Below are positions 1 to 5,743 of a stretch of 30,735 nt of DNA, one piece after another. Below the pieces are notes generated by a model. It made no database searches and was not told the DNA's origin. It saw only the letters and a list, made by a program, of their open reading frames with translations. The stretch covers positions 1 to 30,735 of the forward strand of contig JAVBPP010000067.1 of the NCBI GenBank assembly GCA_031549535.1, written 5' to 3'. Source of the DNA: JAVBPP01 sp031549535. Lineage in GTDB: Bacteria; Bacillota; Clostridia; Oscillospirales; Acutalibacteraceae. Each line of letters starts with the position of its first letter. The first letter of the stretch is position 1. A program made the translations under genes and the position numbers.

Positions 1-286
1 CGCACTGCTCATATAAAAAGGCCTTGCATGCTACGTCGCTCATCTCGTCCCGCTCGTTTTCCAAAAACGGCAGCTTGCCCGCATACAGCGCATCCCGGTA
101 TGCGGCGCGTTCCGGAATGTTTTCCCCGGAAAAAATAACGCCGCGATAACCCTGCGCGGCGATTCCCTGCGCGTCAACCTTGGAAAAGGGCCGAATTTCG
201 GCATACACCCGGCAGGCACGCACCTGTTTTGCAATGAGCTGGTTGGATTTTCCGCCGAAATCCAGGACGAGTATCCGTTCACACAT
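1..286 (-). CDS. guaA: GMP synthase-like protein, N-terminal part (runs off the window)
   Basis: The first 95 codons are inside the window and the rest lies to the left. The product begins with a class I glutamine amidotransferase start (ILVLDFGGKSNQLIAKQVR, residues 5-23, then VYAEIRPF), which is how GuaA opens, and reaches GVIFSG near residue 55. GuaA makes GMP from XMP, using ammonia from its glutaminase domain. The usual Gly-Ile-Cys-Tyr-Gly nucleophile segment does not follow. By residue 78 the text already looks like the link to the ATP-pyrophosphatase domain (DVACKAFLYEQCG resembles the Phe...Cys-Gly-Cys segment of GuaA). Most of the glutaminase domain may therefore be absent. The ATG at 286 has AGGAGG about 8 bases upstream and a consensus promoter. 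Family call fairly sure; full function uncertain because the C-terminus is unseen. Confidence 0.7.
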   Translation of the reverse strand, partial: MCERILVLDFGGKSNQLIAKQVRACRVYAEIRPFSKVDAQGIAAQGYRGVIFSGENIPERAAYRDALYAGKLPFLENERDEMSDVACKAFLYEQC

Positions 287-315
287 AGCAAGTCCTCCTC
301 TTTATTTATATTGAT

Positions 316-345
316 ATTATACTGTTTTTTGCGGGAGGGTGTCAA
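316..345 (-). promoter_or_regulatory. Sigma-A promoter of the guaA-like gene
   Basis: On the minus strand TTGACA (345-340) and TATAAT (321-316) are separated by 18 bases, about 30 bases before the guaA-like start. Both hexamers are perfect consensus. An inverted repeat (TTTTGCGGG at 327-335, CCCGCAAAA at 354-362) brackets the -35 element and could be an operator. Confidence 0.75.
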
Positions 346-398
346 CTTTTCCGCCCGCAAAACCTGCCGCGCTGCCGCCAATATTTTTGCTCCCCCCC

Positions 399-426
399 TT
401 GTTATTCTTGTGCATTATGGTATAAT
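399..426 (+). promoter_or_regulatory. Extended -10 promoter of the secreted metallophosphoesterase
   Basis: TTGTTA (399-404), a 16-base spacer and TATAAT (421-426) preceded by TG (418-419) form an extended -10 promoter. Transcription would start near 433, so an ATG at 436 would be nearly leaderless. This supports the internal ATG at 460 as the true start of the downstream gene. Confidence 0.65.
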
Positions 427-459
427 TGAAGGACAATGATACGGAAAGGATGTTCCATT

Positions 460-1632
460 ATGAAACGCAAATACTCTGTTTTGCTTTCGCTGGCTCTCGT
501 TGCGGTCTTTACGATTGGACTGCTCGCCCCGGCCTCTGCCGCGATTACGCAGGACAACAAGCTGAAATTCAACGCGGACGGTAAATTTACCATTCTGCAA
601 ATTGCCGACACACAGGATATTTTTATCCCCCGTGTGGCAACTGTCGAGGCGATCAATAAGGCGCTGGACGCCGTAAAGCCCGACCTGGTTGTGTTCACAG
701 GCGACAACATCACCGGCTCCGGCAACTTTAACCAGGAGCTGACACAAATCGCCATTGATTCCATCGTGGAGCCTGTGGCAAAGCGCGATATCCCCTTTAC
801 GGTCACCTTCGGCAATCATGATGACGAGGGTTCTGTCTCCAAAGATGAGCAGCTGAAAATGTATCAGAAATACGACAACTGCCTCGCCTATGACGCCGTG
901 CCTGCGCTTTATGGTACCGGAACGCACAATTTGCCCATCCTCAGCTCCGACGGCGCAAAAAACGCTTATAACCTTTGGATTATCGACTCCAACACCTATG
1001 ATACCGTCAACGGCGGCTATGACTATGTGCATGAAGACCAAGTGGACTGGTATGTGCAGCAGAGCAACGCGTTGAAGGCCGAAAACGGCGGCAATCCGCT
1101 GCCCTCTCTGGTGTTCCAGCATATTCCCGTTCCGGAAATCTATGCGTGCTACAAGGCTGTTCCGGCCGGCACGGAAGGCTCGCGCGAGCGCTTTGGCGGC
1201 AACTGGGCCATGGAGCTCAACCCGGATATGGCCTCGGGCGCGCTGAATGAATGGTCCTGCCCGCCTGACAGCAACCACGGCGAGTTTGCCGCTATGGCAG
1301 CGCAGGGCGACGTTGTGGGCATGGTGTTCGGCCACGACCATGTCAACAGCTTTATCGGCACGGTGGACGGCATTGATTTGATTCAATCCCCCGGCATCGG
1401 CTATTTCTCTTACGGCGATGAAGCCGTCCGCGGTGTGCGCGTGATTACGCTGGACGAAAACGATACCGCCGGTTACGACACTCAAATCATCACCAACAAC
1501 AGCCTTTTCGGCTCCCCGGCAAAGTCCTGGATTATGAACAATCTGTTCGGCGGCTATGTTTCTTACCCCGCCTCCATTTTGATTTTCCTCAACAGATTGT
1601 TGACCAAACTGTTCAGCGGCTTGTTTGCCTAA
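460..1632 (+). CDS. Secreted/anchored calcineurin-like metallophosphoesterase
   Basis: A 390-residue protein beginning with an N-terminal signal sequence (MKRKYSVLLS..., cleavage likely after APASA near residue 27). The metallophosphoesterase signature is in order: IADTQD (48-53; this branch has Gln where many members have His), GDN (81-83), GNHDDEG (118-124), a His near 221 in QHIP, and GHDH (291-294). It is a metal-dependent phosphoesterase acting outside the membrane; the substrate cannot be read from the sequence. The last ~30 residues are hydrophobic (ILIFLNRLLTKLF) and may associate with the membrane. I chose ATG 460, not 436, because AAAGGA lies 9 bases upstream and the promoter would begin the RNA at about 433. 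A terminator follows immediately, so the gene is probably monocistronic. Confidence 0.85.
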   Translation: MKRKYSVLLSLALVAVFTIGLLAPASAAITQDNKLKFNADGKFTILQIADTQDIFIPRVATVEAINKALDAVKPDLVVFTGDNITGSGNFNQELTQIAIDSIVEPVAKRDIPFTVTFGNHDDEGSVSKDEQLKMYQKYDNCLAYDAVPALYGTGTHNLPILSSDGAKNAYNLWIIDSNTYDTVNGGYDYVHEDQVDWYVQQSNALKAENGGNPLPSLVFQHIPVPEIYACYKAVPAGTEGSRERFGGNWAMELNPDMASGALNEWSCPPDSNHGEFAAMAAQGDVVGMVFGHDHVNSFIGTVDGIDLIQSPGIGYFSYGDEAVRGVRVITLDENDTAGYDTQIITNNSLFGSPAKSWIMNNLFGGYVSYPASILIFLNRLLTKLFSGLFA

Positions 1633-1649
1633 GCGTATGATAAAATTTG

Positions 1650-1692
1650 CAGGGACGCGGACAATTATGATACTGTCCGCATCCCTGTTTTA
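1650..1692 (+). terminator. Intrinsic terminator after the metallophosphoesterase gene
   Basis: A 14-bp stem with one mismatch (CAGGGA.GCGGACA pairing with TGTCCGC.TCCCTG, 1650-1687) is followed by TTTTAT. It lies 18 bases after the stop codon. Confidence 0.85.
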
Positions 1693-1709
1693 TTGGGGGA
1701 TTACATTAG

Positions 1710-2291
1710 ATGGATACGATATTACAATTTGACTGGACGATATTCCAATGGGTGGAACGGCTCTGGAACCCGGTTATGGACGCCATCATGCGAGCCATCA
1801 CCCTCTCCGGCGACGGCGGCATTATCTGGATTGCGCTGGGGCTTGCGCTTTGCTGCGTTAAAAAATGCCGCAAATATGGTGTTGCGGTGCTCTTTGCTCT
1901 GCTTTTCTCCCTGCTGATTAACGACAATATTTTTAAAGAGCTGTTTGCCCGCGAGCGCCCCTATAATCTGGAGGCCTGGAAACACAGCTTTATTTACCCC
2001 AATTTGGTGGAAAAACTCAGCAGCTTTTCCTTCCCCTCCGGCCACACCTCCTCCTCCTTCGCGGCGGCCGGAGCGCTTTGGTATTCCCGCAAAAAATGGC
2101 TGATTATTCCCACGACAATCTGGGCAATTTTGATTGGCTTTTCGCGCATTTATGTGCATGTGCATTACCCAACGGACGTTTTGGGCGGCATCCTCTCCGG
2201 TTTGCTGTGCGCATTTTTGGCCTGTTTGCTGCTGCGGTGTTTAGAAATGTTTTGGAAGAAGCGCAAAGAGCGCAAAACAGCTGACAAATAG
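1710..2291 (+). CDS. PAP2-family membrane phosphatase
   Basis: A 193-residue integral membrane protein with the full acid-phosphatase signature of the type 2 phosphatidic acid phosphatase family: K76-x6-R83-P84 (KELFARERP), PSGH at 109-112, and SR-x5-H152-x3-D156 (SRIYVHVHYPTD). Hydrophobic segments lie near 35-50, 57-71, 115-125, 131-145 and 158-176. Such enzymes remove phosphate from lipid phosphates such as phosphatidate or undecaprenyl pyrophosphate at the outer face of the membrane. The short single-domain form fits undecaprenyl-pyrophosphate or phosphatidylglycerophosphate phosphatases, but sequence alone cannot choose. GGGGGA lies about 10 bases before the ATG. The basic tail (KKRKERK) is probably cytoplasmic. 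Confidence 0.88.
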   Translation: MDTILQFDWTIFQWVERLWNPVMDAIMRAITLSGDGGIIWIALGLALCCVKKCRKYGVAVLFALLFSLLINDNIFKELFARERPYNLEAWKHSFIYPNLVEKLSSFSFPSGHTSSSFAAAGALWYSRKKWLIIPTTIWAILIGFSRIYVHVHYPTDVLGGILSGLLCAFLACLLLRCLEMFWKKRKERKTADK

Positions 2292-2299
2292 CCTGTTTT

Positions 2300-3052
2300 T
2301 TAATTGGTGCAAGCACCTTCAAAAAATCTGGCAATTTTCATGGTGGCTTCAAGCGGGGGAACAGGCGTTTTGTATACCCCAAGGATGGTCTGGCGCAGGC
2401 ATTCTTCGTCTGTTTCTGCACCGCCGTCGATTATTTCACATATGGCTGTCAATATGCCGGGCAGATGTTCGCGTAAATACGCATCTCTTTCGGATGGTGC
2501 AAGGAAATTCGGCAGCAATAACTCACGGCTATCGCGCGCATGAGGACGGCGGCGCGCAAGGGTTTCAGCCTTTTCGGGCATTCCGGCACTGCGGTAAAGG
2601 AAACACAACACGCTCACGATACCGCTCCGCGCATGGTCGCTCAAGGTATCTCCCAGACGGCGTTCACACAGCTCAATGGCATGGTCAATCCCCTCTCCGG
2701 CCATAGCAAGCGCCTGCGCGCGCGCTGCCGACAGCCTAAGGTCGGCGGGAAAGGTGTGGCACGCTTCCTCGTATATCGCTACCGCGTCATAATACCTTCC
2801 TTCTTTTTGCAGGGTGTTTGCTTTTTCGTAAACACCCCACATTTTCCCCTTGATTTCTGCCATTCCCAGCAATTCGTCCACGGTAACGTCGAAGCAATTC
2901 GCCAGCCCTGGTAATAATGTGATATCGGGGTAGCACTCATCCCGTTCCCATTTGCTGACGGCTTGCCCGGTTACGCCAATGCGTCCCGCAAGCTCTTCCT
3001 GCGTGAGCCCCATATCAAGACGCAAGCGTTTTAAATTCTTTGCAATTAACAT
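2300..3052 (-). CDS. XRE-family regulator with C-terminal helical repeat region
   Basis: A 250-residue protein with an N-terminal Cro/C1-type helix-turn-helix (residues 3-62; LTQEELAGRIGVTGQAVSKW is the DNA-binding unit). From residue 75 onward alpha-helical, TPR-like text follows (KANTLQKEGRYYDAVAIYEE; AAGMPEKAETLARR). Many Clostridia carry XRE-TPR proteins that sense a peptide or a stress signal, but the ligand here is unknown. AGGAGG lies 10 bases before the ATG, and a good promoter (TTGCAA, 17 bases, TACAAT) lies upstream. It is convergent with the PAP2 gene, with 8 bases between stop codons. No obvious target operon is adjacent. Confidence 0.85.
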   Translation of the reverse strand: MLIAKNLKRLRLDMGLTQEELAGRIGVTGQAVSKWERDECYPDITLLPGLANCFDVTVDELLGMAEIKGKMWGVYEKANTLQKEGRYYDAVAIYEEACHTFPADLRLSAARAQALAMAGEGIDHAIELCERRLGDTLSDHARSGIVSVLCFLYRSAGMPEKAETLARRRPHARDSRELLLPNFLAPSERDAYLREHLPGILTAICEIIDGGAETDEECLRQTILGVYKTPVPPLEATMKIARFFEGACTN

Positions 3053-3082
3053 GATTGCATCGCCTCCTCATCATTTGTGTCT

Positions 3083-3111
3083 ATTGTAACAAGACCTTTC
3101 GTGCCTTGCAA
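3083..3111 (-). promoter_or_regulatory. Promoter of the XRE/TPR regulator
   Basis: Minus strand TTGCAA (3111-3106), 17-base spacer, TACAAT (3088-3083), ending 30 bases before the start codon. Confidence 0.65.
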
Positions 3112-3177
3112 TGGAGGCGTTTTTGTGAAAACTCAACTCACAGTTGAATTATGCCAATCCCCATTCAGAATACGTAA

Positions 3178-3277
3178 TACCAATATCCAAAGAAAGCGTA
3201 GATAAATAATCTGCGAAAAAGCCATACAGCAAAGCTTTCCCTTGATTCTTTATGACGCTTTCTAATGGATATTGGTA
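3178..3277. repeat. MITE-like element with ~25 bp terminal inverted repeats
   Basis: The left end TACCAATATCCA...GAAAGCGT (3178-3202) recurs inverted at the right end (ACGCTTTC...TGGATATTGGTA, about 3253-3277). The outer 12 bases match exactly, and an inner GAAAGCGT block matches after a 2-4 base mismatch. The ends are flanked by TA-like dinucleotides. The ~50 bp centre has no open frame. The left end plus two flanking bases (29 nt) occurs again at 27625-27653. Confidence 0.6.
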
Positions 3278-3290
3278 TAACACAAAATTC

Positions 3291-3323
3291 GGTAACGAGC
3301 GCATACACGAAACGCTCGTTACC
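3291..3323. other. Strong hairpin in the intergenic region
   Basis: A perfect 11-bp stem, GGTAACGAGCG (3291-3301) with CGCTCGTTACC (3313-3323), is extended by AAAT/ATTT two bases outside. The downstream T-run is weak (GGATTTT), so it may be a terminator, a structured RNA or part of a mobile repeat. Confidence 0.5.
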
Positions 3324-3364
3324 GGATTTTGAAAGTATCCTAAAAGCGGATTGGAATAAAGCTC

Positions 3365-3470
3365 CACCGGAACGCAGACGCGCAATGCGCGCCCCTACAG
3401 GATACGCCCCATGAATTCCGCCGACGCCGTTCGGGTTGCATTCGTAGGGACGCACTGTGAGCGTCCCTAG
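3365..3470 (-). repeat. GC-rich dispersed repeat (inverted relative to the copies near 20 kb)
   Basis: Read on the minus strand this stretch contains CGAATGCAACCCGAACGGCG and GGCGTCGGCGGAATT, found nearly identically at 20119-20152. It also contains GACGCGCAATGCGCGCCCCT, shared with 19290-19309. A stem TAGGGACGC/GCGTCCCTA (3445-3453 with 3461-3469) sits at one end. It has no credible gene of its own. Confidence 0.65.
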
Positions 3471-3506
3471 TTTTTATTGAACTTGTGTGAGATCAGTTCC
3501 CCATAC

Positions 3507-4381
3507 TTATTTCCCATACTCCGCCAGCGGTCTCCAGTTAAGCTCCACCAGTTGCCCGTTCCCCTCATATTCCAGCCTCAGGCTTTCAAACGCTTCCTTT
3601 GTGATACGGGTGCGGTCAAAACTGTTAGGATCATCATACCGCCAATGCTTGCCTTTATCATCAACAGTCAGTGTGATCATTTCCTTCAGATCACCGTTTT
3701 CAAACCGAACATAAGCATAGCTCGGAGCGCTTCCGATTTCGTCATTTACTAAGTGGAATCGCCACTCTTCCCAATTGGACAACCACATCATTTTGATTAC
3801 ACCATTCAGAAGCAAGGAAGTGTGCGGGTCGCAATTCGGACTTCCTATCCCTGGCAAGTCACCTGCTTCCACAACAGCGCCGTTTTGGATTGTGTAAATC
3901 CGGTAAATGCTTGGGGTATCGGGGCATTCGAGCTCTTTGTCTCTGTGTCTGGAATAATATTTTCCCCATAACAATTCTTCTGTGCCATCGCCATCAAGGT
4001 CATATCGGGTAAAATATTCGTTTTTCCTATAGTCCAAATAATTGGGATTGTTGTACTCAACCGCGTCGTCGAAAGCATCGACGTAATACTCCCGAATAAA
4101 ATAGGAATACGGGTCATTTTTTTTGTCGGAATTTCTATTTTTGGTATTTCAACTTTCGCGCCGGAGCTTTCGCTTTGCTCCGTTGTGGTCGGTAGTAAAT
4201 CTGTCGTGGAAGGCAGGGTTGTGGTTGGTATCAGATCTGTCGTGTGAGGCGGGGTTGTGGTTGGTATCAGATCTGTCGTGTGAGGCGGGGTTGTGCCCGT
4301 TGTTTCGTTTGGTCTGTTCGGCCCGCAGGCGCAAAGGCCGAACAGCAACATGAGTAACAGCACAATCAACAACTGCTTCAT
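3507..4381 (-). pseudogene. Thr-rich lipoprotein interrupted by a frameshift in an A8 run (or slippage-expressed)
   Basis: The gene starts at 4381 with a lipoprotein signal (MKQLLIVLLLMLLFGLCAC; lipid-attached Cys19) and a threonine/proline linker made of three 12-residue repeats (TTPPHTTDLIPT type). In the first frame it derails after EIPTKK into nonsense text that ends at 3845. The +1 frame across the A8 run (plus-strand 4117-4124) continues sensibly as KNDPYSYFIREYYVDAFDDA, through a Ca-loop-like DLDGDGTEEL, to a stop at 3507. One extra A would give a 291-residue protein. The mature part is unrecognised, although D-x-D-G-D-G-x-E-E-L resembles secreted repeat proteins. GGGAGAG precedes the ATG. 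It is either a broken gene, a phase-variable gene, a transcriptional-slippage case or an assembly error. Confidence 0.7.
4185..4292 (-). repeat. 36-nt tandem repeat (3 copies) coding the Thr/Pro linker
   Basis: Two identical 36-base units (4221-4256 and 4257-4292) and a diverged third (4185-4220) encode the 12-residue repeats of the lipoprotein linker. The length is a multiple of three, so copy-number change would lengthen the stalk without shifting the frame. Confidence 0.8.
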
Positions 4382-4395
4382 GAATTACTCTCCCA

Positions 4396-4629
4396 CTATT
4401 TCATATTTTGCAAATCGATATATATGCCGCCGTTCGGGTGGCCGGGGGTGTTACCTCTATCTTCGTTTGTGGAAAACCAAAAATGTGTATCAGAGGAGCC
4501 GGGCCGAAACCCGATGCCTTCGATTTCAAAAAATCCATCGGGTTGAATGTGTTTTTGGATCGTCCATGTGTTGTTAGAGTCTATCGCACCACTTCTGCAA
4601 TTTGCATTCGAAATATTAATACCTTCCAT
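4396..4629 (-). CDS. Small hypothetical ORF, possible gene remnant
   Basis: A 77-codon frame that starts inside the last codons of the URO-D-like gene (14-base overlap) and ends just before the lipoprotein gene. The latter part (FFEIEGIGFRPGSSDTHFWF, then NEDRGNTPGHPNGGIYIDL) reads like real protein, with a beta-rich Gly/Asp composition. I do not recognise a family. No ribosome site precedes the ATG, so expression would need coupling to the upstream gene. It could equally be the 3' remnant of a longer secreted protein whose 5' part was lost. Its base composition resembles the neighbouring AT-richer lipoprotein, not the operon to its right. Confidence 0.3.
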   Translation of the reverse strand: MEGINISNANCRSGAIDSNNTWTIQKHIQPDGFFEIEGIGFRPGSSDTHFWFSTNEDRGNTPGHPNGGIYIDLQNMK

Positions 4630-5728
4630 AATTTTGGATGGCTGCCATCACGGTGCGCATGCTGGTGAGCAGGGAGCCGTTGTTGATGGAACCTGCCGTG
4701 GCCAAGTTGAGGCCGCGCAGGTCGTTTTCTTTTGCCATTTCACAATCGCGCTTGACCTCGGCGATGATGTCGGCCTCGTTGTTGCGCATGAAGGTGAAGG
4801 GCGCAAGCTGGCCGTCAATGCGGGTTGTAGGCATATATTTGCGGATTTCGTTCACCATCACCGTGGGGCCGAAGTTGCAGCTGGTGAGGTTCAAACGCGC
4901 TAAAATGGGCAACAAGTGACCCATGGCGGAATCCGAATGCTGGTGGCGTTGGTCACGCGGCAGGGGGGCTACGGTATCGAACACCTTTTTCAGGATTGGG
5001 TAGCCGAAACGCTCATACATCTCCGGCGTGAGCAGGCAGCAGTCATCATCCGCAAAGCCAAAGCCATGCGGCGGCTCGGAGCAGCCGGATTCCTCGGCGA
5101 AAAGGTTGATATATTTCAGAATAACATCCGCAATGCTGTCGCGAAAACGGTCGGCCAGCTCCGGCGCGTCATACATCAGAAAAATTAAATTCTCTACCCC
5201 GAAAATAGAACAGGCCAGGGTCACTGGGCCGCGAATGCCATGGAACGGAGAGGGCTCCAGGCCGTATTCCTCATCAATACGCTTTTTTTCACTCTCCCAG
5301 TTGGCGGGCAAAACAAAGCTTCTGAAATCCAGCCGATCCACCCTATCAAGCACCTTTTCCAGTTCTGCTGTGGTGGAGCAGTTGCCTTTGAGCCAGGTGG
5401 TCTGGCCGTCAAACAGGTATTCTCCGCCGAACACCTCGCCGATTTGGCGGAAGGCCGGAAAGCGGGAATCCTCCGGCTCAAACTCCTCACGCAGCAGGGT
5501 GCGGCCCACAATCTGCCGCGCTTTTTCGTTGTAACGCTTGTTGAGCTCTATGCGCCTCTCGCGCGGGGTAACGCCCCAGGGGTTGCCCTCCTCGCCCAGT
5601 TCCGCAAACACGCATTCATCGCTCATGCGAATACCGAGCGCCACCTGCGGCGCCTTTTTGCTAAAGCAGTTTTCCAGATGCGCGAGCGCGTCATCCTTCC
5701 AAAATTGTGCAATGTCTAAATCCAACAT
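4616..5728 (-). CDS. Uroporphyrinogen decarboxylase-like (URO-D/MtaA superfamily) protein
   Basis: A 370-residue protein of the URO-D-like TIM-barrel superfamily (COG0407 type). Recognisable blocks are the glycine/proline strand GIRGPVTLACSIFG (about 165-178), FGFADDDCCLLTPEMYERFG with the acidic pair after the barrel strand, and QHSDSAMGHLLPILARL near 265-280. True HemE members act in haem synthesis. Divergent members like this one are often corrinoid-protein methyltransferases or have unknown roles, and there are no haem genes or corrinoid protein nearby. The gene follows the GH2 glycosidase by 15 bases, with GGGAGGA about 7 bases before the ATG, so it is probably the third gene of that operon. 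The link suggests catabolism of a glycoside or methylated compound; this is inference. Confidence 0.75.
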   Translation of the reverse strand: MLDLDIAQFWKDDALAHLENCFSKKAPQVALGIRMSDECVFAELGEEGNPWGVTPRERRIELNKRYNEKARQIVGRTLLREEFEPEDSRFPAFRQIGEVFGGEYLFDGQTTWLKGNCSTTAELEKVLDRVDRLDFRSFVLPANWESEKKRIDEEYGLEPSPFHGIRGPVTLACSIFGVENLIFLMYDAPELADRFRDSIADVILKYINLFAEESGCSEPPHGFGFADDDCCLLTPEMYERFGYPILKKVFDTVAPLPRDQRHQHSDSAMGHLLPILARLNLTSCNFGPTVMVNEIRKYMPTTRIDGQLAPFTFMRNNEADIIAEVKRDCEMAKENDLRGLNLATAGSINNGSLLTSMRTVMAAIQNYGRY

Positions 5729-5743
5729 GCTGTATCCTCCCGT

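Noticed and set aside
415..1485. 356-codon frame on the minus strand
   Set aside because: Antisense to the metallophosphoesterase gene, which has all catalytic motifs, a promoter and a terminator.
3445..3478. Hairpin followed by TTTTTATT as terminator of the lipoprotein gene
   Set aside because: The T-run is on the wrong side for the minus-strand lipoprotein gene; the hairpin belongs to the repeat and could only act on plus-strand transcripts.
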